DNA of 64,000 nt, taken from positions 113,485,660-113,549,659 of the forward strand of contig NC_035448.2 in NCBI RefSeq assembly GCF_002127325.2, written 5' to 3'. This document shows positions 9,871 to 19,090 of the stretch, piece after piece (positions within the stretch are counted from its first letter, which is position 1; the number at the start of each line of letters is the position of its first letter). The notes beneath the pieces are model-generated. The model had not been told where the DNA came from. It did not search any database and saw only the letters and a program-made list of their open reading frames with translations. The stretch is from Helianthus annuus. Taxonomy: Eukaryota > Streptophyta > Magnoliopsida > Asterales > Asteraceae. The translations under genes were made by a program, and so were the position numbers.

Positions 9871-12800
9871 CTATTCAGGTTGATCACCATTCCCGTCGTC
9901 ATCATCACCTTCTTCATCGTTGCCTACCAATTCTTCCTCATCGGATACTTCAACCATCTGTGGTGGATCTAGGATGGTCTTTAACCGATGACACCAGTCG
10001 TCATGCTTCAGCGCTTCAGTAACCAGATCCATCACAGGTAGGGACAAATGGTCATAACCATGTTCAGCGCGAGTCAGCTCAGCCTCAGCTTGATCAGTCA
10101 CCGAGCAGTGACTAGTATCGAATTCTTGTCCAAACATCTCTGAAGCATGTTGCGCACACTCCAAATAACCACCCCGGTGGCCAGCCGCGCGCGAAGCGTC
10201 TATCAAGGTAGCAACAGCTTTATCTAACTCCCCAGCATTCAAAATGGAGTTGGCCATCTACAACAAATGCAACACGTAAGACAACAAGTTTTAATAAATT
10301 GAGCCAAAGAGAAATCATACCAGAGCTATTCCTCGGCTGCGCAGCCATTCAGCATCAGAGACGAAAGTATCAACGATACCTTGAGCCTCAGAATAATTAT
10401 TCTGCGCCACATTGAGAGCAGTTGTACTAATGTCGCGCGCCTCCTCGGCCTTACGCTTGGCTTCCTCGGCAGTAGCAGCTTTGGACTTCTCAGCTTCAAG
10501 ATCAATCTCCAAGGACTCACTCCTCTCAATCTGCTCGTGCAGACGACGCTTCAATTCAGCGATTTCAACGTCCTTGGCAGATAGATCTCTATCCTTGCCA
10601 GAAATTTGCGCCTTAAGCTCAGCCTATAAAAAACAAGAGTTGAGGAAATTTTTTACAAACTCAAGCATAAGCAAGAGGGGACAGTTAACATACCTCAGCC
10701 TGTTCCTTCACAGCTTGCGCATCTTCCACCTTCTTCTTCAGATTCGCAACTTGGCCCTCAAGTTCAGTGATCTTAGAGCAAGCCGCATACATGCGCTCGT
10801 TATCCTTCGCACAAATAACCTTCCATTCGGCATGTTCCTTTGAGAGAAGTTCTTCAGCGGCACGGAGTTTGCCTTTAAGGCCTTCACGGCCCCACTCCTC
10901 AGCCTTTTTGTCTGTTTCAAACTTCGCCTTCTCCTCGTTAAAGGTGGCCTTCGCTTTCTAAAAAATTTTCACTTGCCTCACCAACCGCTCACGGTACTTC
11001 TCCCACTCTTCCCTTTCCCTAACCATGGTACGCCACTCGCGAACGATCTGATGGTTAGCAGTGCGGGTGTTGGCTTCACCAACAACGTAAGCATGACAGA
11101 GCGCGCTGTGGGTTCGTTCCCTTTGACGGTTAACCTCACTAGGAGGAATGGAGTTAAGAAGCCAATCTCGGCAGGGCGCGAACTCCAGGAAAGTATCCTT
11201 CTGTTTCAAGCCCCATGGCGGCTGATGCAGCGCCTCTCCCCGGCTCTCCTCAGTATAGGACTTGTAATAAACGTCTCCTAAAGTGTCCATTGGACCGATA
11301 GGAGAGTGAGACGTCGCACCGAACCTCCCGGCGCCAGCTTGTCCAGCAGCAAAACCAGCAGCAGTAGTCTGCTCCTTAGCCGCTGGACCAGTTTCTCCAG
11401 CAGAGGTCACCTGCGCAGTTTGAACAGGGGCGTCGGTGGGCGAGGGCTCCACAGGTTTTTCCACCTCCACGCCTTTTCCCTTCTCAAAGGTGGGCTGGTC
11501 AAGCCCAGTAATAGGAGTGGGGCCCAAACCCTGCGCCTTCTCAGCTGAAAGGGTGGCGACAACCTCGGGCTCCCTGGGCCCAGTAGGAGGTTTCTCCGCA
11601 GCTCTTTTTCTCTCAACCTCTCTTTCTTTAACAGCCTTCTGTTTCTCCTTCGCAGATGGAAGAGCCGTGAAAGGTTTGATAGTAACCATGGTAATCATGG
11701 GCCTCTTCAGCGTCGGCTCTGTGATAGGGACACCCTTCTTCTCAGGGGTCGTCTTTTCAGCCTCTGCAAAGAGAGAATATTAGAAAGAAGAATTGTTAAA
11801 GTACAAGGAAACAAAATACTAACCAGGAGAGAATTTGTAAAGCGAGCGCAAGTTGCTCTTCTTTCCAATCAAAGGAGCGCCACCAGGCTTGAACAACACG
11901 GAGGCCCCAAGCGCAGCCTCCCTGCTCCTCTTCCTTATGAGCTTCACTGCCGGCTCTTCTTCCGTTTCTTCTTCATCACCTTCTTCATGCGCAGCTGACG
12001 ACGGGGTAGTCCCAGCATCCGGGTTGCGAGACCCCGCGCTCCCAGAGCTCTTTGACCCGGCAGCTCCGGCCTATTTCTCGCCTATGCACGCCAAACCCTC
12101 AAGTGAGTCACTTATAAGAACATAATCCTCTAAGTTACTTTGACGAAGGCGAAGAGTACCTTTGTCAGCAGTAGTAGCGGTTGCGCGACTACTTCCGGCT
12201 CCCTTGCTGGTCACCTCAGGATCCAAGGTGATAACCTTCTTCCTTTTCACAGGGTTTTTCTTCTTGTCTTCAGGGTCTATCTCCATGTTGCGCAACACAC
12301 CTGCAAAGATTTGAGACCACGGGCTTAGCTCTCCATTTGACGATCCCACAGACTCCTCGCTGGAAAGATAGACAATCTCTTTCCTAGCAGAAGTCACGGA
12401 GCGCAAGGGTCGAGGGTTAGGTATATGCGCACCTTCAGTTGCGGTAGGCGGATCGACAAAGGCATCAGCAACTGGGTACATGAAATTACCCTTAATCTGG
12501 TCATACTAGTATTCTTCTCCAGCCTGAAGTGGGCGCACGCCCATGGAACCACAAAAAGTAGAGAAGGCAGCTTGATATAAGTGCGCCTCTACACGTCGAA
12601 TTGCATGAATAAACACAAAGTTACGAAGGAAGAAATCAAGGAAACTAAAGAAATTACTCACCTCTATCGTTGATCATCAAAATGGGGACTTCTTGGCTGT
12701 CGGGCAACTATTGATCACTCATGTGCGTGGTGACAAGGACATTCTCCCCAAATACTCGGTTAGGGGTGGAAGTAAGCTGTTGATACCACCTTTCATGCTT

Positions 12801-13361
12801 GGGAATTGGCAGATCTTCTTTCAGTATCGGCTTGGACCAAGCGCGGAAGGTCATAGCAATCGGGATCTCCTCTTCACGAATATAGAAAAATTTCGGTTTC
12901 CAATCATGGAAACTCTTGGGAGGATTCAACAGTATCTTCTTCGCGGCTCCCCGACTTGCAAAGGAGAAGAAGCCCATATTCCTGATAAGTTGGTAAAAAA
13001 CACGGAACCTCTCCACAGTAGGTTCAACACCATGGGATCGACACAAGAACTCGAAGTGTCAAACCCTAACCATCCCAGGTGGGCTCATCTGAGAAATGTG
13101 AAATCCATAGAACTGCAAAATATGAGCCATGAAGTTTGTCTCCGGCAGCCGGAAATTCCCCTGGTGAAAGAAATCGTCGAACAAAGTAATATAGCCCGCC
13201 GATGCATCGGCAGCCGTCTGGTTTTGACCGGGGTATTTGGCATCCCACTCCGGTGGAAACCGAAACCCCCGTACTATCTGCTCGAAAAGACCCAAGTCCC
13301 ATCAGAGAACGGGAACAGGGCCTTCCTCTCCGGGATTTTCTTCTGGATGTTCTTCAGCCAT
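9871..13361 (-). pseudogene. Antisense spliced gene inside the Tat element (Transposase_28-like N-terminus, coiled coil)
   Basis: A minus-strand gene reads in one continuous phase if four introns are removed. Exons are 13361-12662, 12588-11824, 11763-10694, 10623-10321 and 10257-9871, with donors GTGAGT, GTTAGT, GTATGT and GTATGA and acceptors ending TAG, CAG, TAG and TAG. The total is 3225 bases, an exact multiple of three. The N-terminal part (GLFEQIVRGFRFPPEW, then FRVFYQLIRNMGFFSF) resembles the plant 'putative gypsy type transposon' family (Pfam Transposase_28). The middle is charged and Pro/Lys-rich, residues of exons 3-4 form an Ala/Glu/Lys coiled coil, and the C-terminus is acidic. 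Six in-frame stops interrupt it: 13302-13304, 13059-13061, 12708-12710, 12506-12508, 12071-12073 and 10958-10960. Extra antisense ORFs are known in Tat-lineage elements; their role is unknown. Confidence 0.75.
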
Positions 13362-13527
13362 TGGTGTTCTTGGGCGAAAGTTGAATATTCAAGAACAAAC
13401 TTGAAGATATGAAGGAGAAACTTGAAGATCTGCTACGAATGTTCGAAGATTTGAAGAGTAGATGAAGGTGATTGGAGAGAAGGTTGGAGAGAATATAGGA
13501 CGAGTGAATCCTCCTCATCTTTTCGAA

Positions 13528-13535
13528 TATATATA
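13528..13535 (-). promoter_or_regulatory. Candidate TATA box of the antisense gene
   Basis: TATATATA lies about 167 bp upstream of the antisense ATG at 13361, beside a near-palindrome CCCATCGCATT/AAATGCGATGGG (13537-13559). Position and orientation suit an independent promoter for the antisense gene. Confidence 0.45.
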
Positions 13536-13559
13536 CCCATCGCATTAAATGCGATGGGT

Positions 13560-14373
13560 AAACGTGCCGTATTTGCCGCACACATGGCCAACGAGAAGAC
13601 GCCACGTAAGGCATAAAACCCGGAGTCACAAGTACCACGCGCGCGTGGGCCTCACTCTACTGACGGAAAGCAGAACCGTCAGAACCAGCATGATGACACC
13701 CGTGCCAGGGGTCAACTCAAACGTCGCAATCAGAGACGATCTCACCAAACCGTCAGAATTCAAATTTCGAGGAATTTCCCGCCCAAATTCCCTAACACTT
13801 AACAAAGAAGTTACCATGGGGCGCGCAATATTCCGGGGTACCCAAGATATCCGCGCGTTATCAGCTCAATAACAAAACATCAGCTAACAGATATGTAGTC
13901 ACGCCGTAACAATCGACAACACTTATACGCGCGCACCTACCAATCAAAAAGTGAGCAATCTCCGGAACTTACTTTTTCTAAGTCCAAAGCTCCAACCACT
14001 CGCCTTGCGCATGGTGCAGCACTGGACTGGGGGGACTTGAAGGGGTATGGCCCCAAAAAGCCGCGCAAGCCTTCGTCAGGGCTGTGCGCAAGGCCATACT
14101 CCTTATTCAACAATTCTCTTAGTAACAACCTCGCGCAAGCTACGACACACTCCACTAACAAGGCGCGAGGTCCAGCCAGAAGGGAACTACAATTACGACA
14201 CTTAGCATTCTGATAAGAGTCCTCTGTACCTGCAAGGTTGCGCATGATCAGCAAGAATCGCATAAAGGTGGCAGCGCAAGACCAGAGTCGGAAGGTACAA
14301 GAGGTCCAGGTGGCAGGAAAAAGGAGCCAATCCGCATCCTGCAGGCTCTGTTCAATCGTGCACCACGATCGTC
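13560..14373. other. Tat 3' non-coding region between antisense gene promoter and LTR
   Basis: No convincing gene. The stretch is rich in CGCGC and GCGCAA words like the rest of this element. The short minus-strand frame at 13937-14263 has no recognisable domain. The polypurine tract and the exact LTR start could not be fixed. Confidence 0.5.
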
Positions 14374-14646
14374 TGACATGAAGAAGGCGAAAGGTAAATA
14401 AGGACGCCTACGTGGCACCAATCAAAGGGTAGAGACATCTGCCCCACGATCTCCACTTGTCTGCTGATGGCAGAAGGACAACAAGGCTGACAACAGCGAC
14501 ATGTGGCTCCAATCAAGGCGCGCCAGCACCAGAGAACTTCTAGAAGCCACTAACGATCGACACCAGTGAGACAAGGAGCATATTCGCTACGTTGTCGCCT
14601 TCCGGCCCAAGGCCTATCAGCCCACATCCTCTTACACCTCTCCGGC

Positions 14647-14655
14647 TATAAATAG
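14647..14655 (+). promoter_or_regulatory. TATA box of the Tat LTR
   Basis: TATAAATAG precedes a CT-rich stretch with CTCACTC and CTCTACTCTCACTC, typical of a plant LTR transcription start. The downstream hairpin modules would therefore lie in R/U5 of the RNA. Confidence 0.6.
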
Positions 14656-14740
14656 AGACCTCACTCCACAGGTTAAAGATTCCATTCCCTCTACTCTCAC
14701 TCTTAATACTTAATTATCTTCCCCAAAGCAGTCGCTTATT

Positions 14741-14815
14741 CTCACGCCGGAGCCTGGTTAAGAGGGAAACCCCCATATTCCCCTCTTAACGAGTAACGGT
14801 GTTCTGTTTTGCAGG
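14741..14815 (+). repeat. LTR hairpin module, copy 1
   Basis: Leader CTCACGCCGGAG (14741-14752), then stem GTTAAGAGGG (14757-14766) pairing with CCCTCTTAAC (14781-14790), then GAGTAACGG, a pyrimidine-rich stretch and TTTTGCAGG. The end resembles a 3' splice site. Copies 2 and 3 keep leader and tail but have different stems. Confidence 0.75.
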
Positions 14816-14949
14816 ATTAGACGTTCCAGACGAAGCTTAGATAATCATTAGAAGATTAACCATCATGCTAGGAACATAAACCCAACTGATTAGTCCTATA
14901 ATTAGTTCCGTGTTTCGTCCTTACTTTCTCTCTCTATCAAATACTTATC

Positions 14950-15023
14950 CTCACGCCGGAGGGTGGTCGCAGATGGGCCCTCCCATCGCTGCGGCGAGCC
15001 TAACGGTTTGTTCATCTTGCAGG
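14950..15023 (+). repeat. LTR hairpin module, copy 2
   Basis: Leader CTCACGCCGGAG (14950-14961), stem CGCA-GATGGG (14968-14977) pairing with CCCATC-GC-TGCG (14982-14993, two-base bulge), then GCGAGCCTAACGG and TCTTGCAGG. It is the same architecture as copy 1 with an unrelated stem. Confidence 0.7.
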
Positions 15024-15103
15024 TTCTGATCTTCGTTCATTTACAAGATCTAAGTGTGGTTACAGTCTTCGGCCACAATCTTTGGATCTTCATGGACGAA
15101 TCA

Positions 15104-15141
15104 CCACTCGATGCAATTGAGGAACCGGTTAGAAATTCCAT
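15104..15141 (-). pseudogene. First codons of a host gene cut by the Tat element
   Basis: On the minus strand an ATG at 15141 opens MEFLTGSSIASSG and runs straight into the Tat LTR end. Upstream (rising coordinates) are an AAACCCTAG telo-box-like 5' leader (15208-15217) and a TATA box (15237-15244). The set looks like a real plant promoter and start of a coding exon whose remainder lies on the far side of the retrotransposon, outside the window. The product is not recognisable from 13 residues. Alternatively the ATG is fortuitous and the Tat LTR ends elsewhere. Confidence 0.4.
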
Positions 15142-15236
15142 GTTTAAATGATCTTTTGGGGTTTGGTTTAAGAACAAGGGTTTGAGTTTGAGCTGTCGAT
15201 TTGATAACTAGGGTTTCAACAAAGAAGGAATTGGGG

Positions 15237-15244
15237 TTTTTATA
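15237..15244 (-). promoter_or_regulatory. TATA box of the interrupted host gene
   Basis: TATAAAAA on the minus strand lies about 96 bp upstream of the ATG at 15141, with an AAACCCTAG element between them. Such telo-boxes are common just after the start site of plant housekeeping genes. Confidence 0.45.
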
Positions 15245-15432
15245 TTCTAGGATTGATTTTGAAATGAAATGACGAAAATGCCCTACCCATTGGCTAACTA
15301 ACAGAGTAATGGACGGTAAGTGGGTGGAATGTAATACTGTAACTAGTTAACTACGGACATGATGACAATTTTTAAATTAATACAGAGAAATAACTATTTT
15401 CAACAAGACCATTTGATAGTTGATACGAGCAG

Positions 15433-15551
15433 CCTGTGGCGTATTCATTGCTCAGGAATACAGCATTCCAAATATCCACAAGCTTGCAGATCACGCATTT
15501 TCAATGGCGAAGCAGATGAAACAACAGTATCTCAAGCCTCAAGAAGCCTGA
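15433..15551 (+). pseudogene. Possible terminal exon fragment, unidentified
   Basis: After an AG at 15431-15432 (CGAGCAG) the plus strand reads about 40 codons beginning GVFIAQEYSIPNIHKLADHA shortly after the junction and ending YLKPQEA then TGA. The composition is protein-like (amphipathic, no low complexity) but the family is not recognised. No upstream exon is visible: the preceding 300 bp are the promoter of the divergent interrupted gene. It may be a relic of a gene end or a chance frame. Confidence 0.25.
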
Positions 15552-15814
15552 TGACGACTTCTAGCATTCGCAGGTCTTGCTATCATTACCATTTTTTAAT
15601 TATTATTCTGTTTGTTTAGAAGGATAGAGTAGAAACCCTAGATTTATTACAGGATTGACTATATGAATACATACAGTTTTCTTCATGTGAAAATCATTTG
15701 ATTTGGGTATCAATTTCCAGTATAATAAATTGTGTTTTGATACCTATGCTGCATAATTGTTATTGCAGATTAGTATTTTAATTATGTTTTGATGATAGTG
15801 AGATGTGCTCCTTT

Positions 15815-16104
15815 TGATGAAACAATGGTTAACCGGGCAGGGTTAACTCACTGGTCTCGTCAAGAAGGGTTAATCCCTTCCTCTCGAGGATTGCTGGCTG
15901 GATCGTCCGCCGGTTGATCTCCTGCACAAGGAAACAAGCCGTGACTCGTAACAAGGAGGATGGGGTGGGGGGTGCTCCTTGTTACCACTCTCCGGCGTGA
16001 GAATCAGTAATTTGCTTGGGAAGCAAAGTGTGATAGTAGTAGTAGTGAGAGAGTTGTGAAGAGACCAGTGAGTTAACCCTGCCCGGTTAACCGTTGTTTC
16101 ATCA
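15815..16104. mobile_element. 290-bp TG...CA element with 44-bp inverted termini and 5-bp duplication
   Basis: The element starts TGATGAAACAATGG and ends CCGTTGTTTCATCA. The two 44-bp ends are inverted copies with one mismatch. It is flanked by a perfect 5-bp duplication CCTTT (15810-15814 and 16105-16109). TG...CA ends plus a 5-bp duplication are integrase-type hallmarks (solo LTR or TRIM), while long inverted termini are not usual for LTRs. Read on the minus strand it contains a third copy of the LTR hairpin module (leader 16001-15990). It may be a solo LTR of a miniature element related to Tat LTRs. Confidence 0.7.
15922..16001 (-). repeat. LTR-type hairpin module, copy 3 (inside the 290-bp element)
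   Basis: On the minus strand: leader CTCACGCCGGAG (16001-15990), stem GTAACAAGGAG (15985-15975) pairing with CTCCTTGTTAC (15958-15948), then GAGTCACGG and TTGTGCAGG. The stem is 11 bp and perfect. Leader and tail match copies 1 and 2. Confidence 0.75.
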
Positions 16105-16412
16105 CCTTTGTTAGGTGAAATTTGAAGCCCTAAATAGGCTTCAAATTCTTTTATTTATGCCCTTTTATCTAAACTATAAGAATCCAAGAAACCTCGTGTC
16201 CCCGTCAATACCGTGCTATCCTATGACGCCACGTAATACACAGCTTGCACCGGCCATATGGCATTTAAGGGTTGATGATAGAAAAGAAGAAGGAATCATA
16301 CCCTTTCATAGGTATTATGCCTTCTCTTGAATGTTCATGTTCATGTTTCCCTTGAGAAATCTAATAAAAATATTAATACTTTTAAATCACGCGCGCGCAC
16401 ACACACATATAC

Positions 16413-16761
16413 AAGGACAGGTTACATTGTTTAAATGAGAACCACTAAATATTTAGAATACATTTCACCGCTAATATTATGTATTCTTTGTATCCGCCGA
16501 TTAATAAAATGGTTCCTAAATAACCTTCAAAGGGTGCCACAACGGTAAGTGCACGATTCCCTTCTAGCAGGAGGTCTCATGTTCGATTCCAGCTTCAAAT
16601 TGTTTCGTGTCTTAAACCCTTGAAGGCAACTTGCGCTTTACTTGGTCCCACTGGTTAGCAGAGTATTTGCGGGGCCCGTGAGTTTCCCTAGCTTGTCTCA
16701 TGGTCACCCAAAAGAAAAAGGGTTCCTAAATATCTAGTGGTTCTCATTTGAACCCATCCTT
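16413..16761. mobile_element. Mutator-type MITE with AAGGA-GGTT termini, SINE inside
   Basis: The left end AAGGACAGGTTAC...AAATGAGAACCACTA (16413-16448) is an inverted copy of the right end TAGTGGTTCTCATTTGAACC...TCCTT (16735-16761), with a 9-base extra run in the left copy. Such GAGAACCACT termini are common in plant Mutator-like miniature elements. No clear target duplication was found, so the outer edges may be off by a few bases. Confidence 0.5.
16531..16722 (+). mobile_element. tRNA-derived SINE-like sequence
   Basis: A box-A-like stretch (GTGCCACAACGGTAAGTG, 16534-16551) is followed by a box B match (ATGTTCGATTCC, 16579-16590), the layout of an RNA polymerase III promoter in a tRNA-derived SINE. 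The unit ends in an A-rich AAAAGAAAAAGGG near 16710-16722. It is not a functional tRNA: no cloverleaf can be drawn. Confidence 0.5.
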
Positions 16762-17491
16762 ATATGTTAGTTGGGTATACGCAATGTCATGCCATCTTTG
16801 TTACATAAAGAACACAAGATAAGCCAAAAATGTTTCAAGCTTTCATAAGCATGATCATTACGCATTTGTACTTCTGTAGTAAATATGTGTTGTACTTCTG
16901 CACCTTTTCCTCTAGGTTATGTTTTGCTGTCTATCCTAACTAGCTTGGAGTGGTTCGGTTTAATAGGATGTTCAAAGTAGTTCGCGTCTTTGGTGTTAAT
17001 TCTTGTTTGTTTTTGGTACGGATTCCTTTTTTGTGGCAACTGGCAACTACGAGAAGTTGTTATTGGAAAACTCACAGGGACCCACCAATACCCGACTCAC
17101 TAATGGGATCAGGTAAAACGCAGCTTGCGCCGGAGAGGTGGCCTTCAATAGGGTTAAAAGGCACAAAACACTGGATTGGGACCTGGTATGGGTTTCTTGA
17201 TGATGTGTGATTTGGACTTCCTGTATTGGGTTCTAGGAACAAGTTGGGTAATAAGCGTTTGTTTTTATGCGTAATTTCCGTGACCCACACAATACGCATT
17301 CGGATTTTTTTGGTGGTCGATAATCGCTTAAATAAAACGTCACCAAAACTCCAAAAGCAATTTTTATGTTGGAATGTAACCCATCCTTGAAATAGAAGTC
17401 TCAGTGTTTATTCGTTTGTCTTCTGATTCTCACAGCCACAAATTGTGAAGCTGCTGCTGATTGCATCTTTTTAAAAGCTTAAACTAAATGG
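16762..17491. other. Intergenic DNA, no gene seen
   Basis: Low-complexity-free AT-rich sequence without a supported frame. A short plus-strand frame (16950-17210) has no recognisable domain. A word ACGCAGCTTGCGCCGGA (17118-17134) has a relative near 16233, hinting at two old copies of one repeat. Confidence 0.5.
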
Positions 17492-17501
17492 ATCTTGGCA
17501 A

Positions 17502-17795
17502 GGCCGGCCCTAAGGGTGGGCGGGGAGGACCACCGGCCAGGGCCTGATATTTTGAAGGGCACGTTATTTTAAAAAAAAATCCGATAAATATATGTAAAAA
17601 AAAATTTTTTAATAGGGTATACCCATACAAACACCAACACAGGTCCACTTACAAAACTATTCTTATGGTTTAGATTAGTTACTAGCCCATTGGCATTAGT
17701 TTTAGATCTTTAGTGAGCCCAATACCCAATTTCGTTAAGGCCTAAGGGCACGTTTTTCGAGCTCGAACAGTGTACACGAATTCTCAGGACCGGCC
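17502..17795. mobile_element. MITE with GGCCGGCCCTAAG termini
   Basis: The left end GGCCGGCCCTAAG and right end CTCAGGACCGGCC are inverted with two mismatches. ATCTTGG flanks the element on both sides (17492-17498 and 17796-17802), with three extra bases on the left. The 7-8 bp duplication points to the hAT superfamily. The interior is non-coding. Confidence 0.55.
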
Positions 17796-18360
17796 ATCTT
17801 GGGTCGGGACAGTCAGTCCCAGTCGAAATCTAGGCGAGCCGGTCCACCAGCCAGCCTGTCAATCCCTGGAGTTTGATACATATATGTTTATTATGTTAGT
17901 TTAACCAGAACCACATAAAAGAAAAAGTCTAAAGTTGACAATCTGCCAAGTTTGAAGTATAATATGTGGGCTACAACAACTTAAAACTAGATGACCATAT
18001 TATCATATAATTCCATGAATGTTTCTTTCTTGAGATGGTAGTTTTAAACCATTTACATGTCAATTTGGGTAAAAGTTGGCCTCTAAAAGGATGTAAGGAA
18101 CAATACAAACCAAAGCAAGTCAACCGGATTTAGATCCCAACGGTTTGGTTTTGCTGTTTGGTTATTTTATGCTTTAGTCCGGTTTGAAACTTTGAACCGG
18201 TAATTTGTGGAATATGTATTTATGTATATATGGATTAGAATTATGAACCATATTTATCATTTATAGAAGAGTAGTTTGAAATCTTGCCTTTCATCCATGG
18301 GGGCCACATATTTTAAGGGACGGAAGTCGTAACAAATTGCCAACCTCAAGGATGAAAATG

Positions 18361-18362
<2 letters not shown>

Positions 18363-18396
<34 letters not shown>
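18363..18396. repeat. Poly(A) tract of 34
   Basis: An uninterrupted run of 34 A. It could be a retroposon tail or simple slippage; no SINE or LINE body was recognised beside it. Confidence 0.9.
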
Positions 18397-18398
<2 letters not shown>

Positions 18399-18634
18399 AA
18401 CGGTGAAGGACTGAAATGGACAAAAAAGCCATTTTGGATGGAACAGTCAAATACGCCCAAACCTCAAGAACGATTTTGGCATTTTACTGTTTATAGAATG
18501 TTAACTCAAACTACGATTTTCTAAAAAAAAAAGTTAAAAAATAAGTTTTAACCACCGAACCGTCAAACTAGTAAAACTAGTTGGTCCAACCGATCCACCC
18601 AGCATGGCCAGTTTGGTTTGTCATATTCTGAAAC

Positions 18635-18797
18635 CAGGGGCGGACCTAGAGTGATAGAAGTGGTAACCTCCGTTGCCCCTTGACGCTCCGACGCGAGTGT
18701 AAATTTAGGAAAAATTTGACGTTTTTTCGATTTCGTTACCCCTTTTTATTGAAACGTTACCCGTTACCCTTATGTGGATTTTCTAGATTTGCCACTG
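18635..18797. mobile_element. hAT MITE, 163 bp, perfect 8-bp duplication
   Basis: The ends CAGGGGCGGACCTAG and CTAGATTTGCCACTG are inverted with transition-type mismatches. A perfect 8-bp duplication TCTGAAAC flanks the unit (18627-18634 and 18798-18805). Length and end CAGGGGCG match the element at 27111-27274, so they are one family. Confidence 0.85.
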
Positions 18798-19090
18798 TCT
18801 GAAACTATAGTAGACGGTTTAGCCTTGATTTTTTTTTTTTTTTTTTTTTCAAAACCAGACTGTGAAGAATCTTAGTTGAAAAGGTTAAGTTGTCAAAATG
18901 TATATAGAATAATCCTATAACCAGTTTTAATAATGCTGCCATAATTTAAACTAAAATGATACATTAATGTTGACAAGTGATTAATTTTTTAAGAAGTTGA
19001 ACGGGTTCATCCAAAATTTTACATACAAAATCTCTTTGAAATCACGAATATGATACAGTATATATGTACAAAAATGTAACATGAGGGCGA

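Larger units (their letters stand above)
4710..15103 (+). mobile_element. Ty3/gypsy Tat-type (Retand/Ogre-like) element, 5' part outside window
   Basis: The element resumes in gag right after the nested Tekay copy. It carries gag, protease, reverse transcriptase, two RNase H domains (the second of archaeal type, a hallmark of the Tat lineage), integrase, an antisense spliced gene and a 3' LTR. The right end is placed at ...GACGAATCA (15103), where the sequence switches to what looks like a host gene's first codons. That right edge is inference, because the 5' LTR is not available for comparison. Confidence 0.85.
14374..15103 (+). repeat. Tat 3' LTR (left edge uncertain)
   Basis: The segment carries a TATA box (14647-14655) followed by two copies of a hairpin module (14741-14815 and 14950-15023), and ends GACGAATCA. 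The proposed start TGACATG is only a candidate; the LTR may begin earlier. The end is set where the next bases read as a plausible host coding start on the minus strand. A 5' LTR outside the window would settle both edges. Confidence 0.45.

Noticed and set aside
12693..13412. 239-codon plus-strand frame
   Set aside because: It lies opposite exon 1 of the antisense Tat gene, whose minus-strand reading has family-like motifs and correct splice sites; the plus frame has no domain.
16534..16600. tRNA gene because of the box B match
   Set aside because: No cloverleaf stems can be drawn and the sequence continues as a SINE-like unit with an A-rich end.
16205..17170. Two related words around CGCAGCTTGCGCCGG as ends of one element
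   Set aside because: Similarity is limited to about 70 bp, both are in the same orientation and no borders or duplications could be found.
18257..18460. 67-codon minus-strand frame
   Set aside because: It runs through the 34-base poly(A) tract and encodes a poly-Phe run; no gene.
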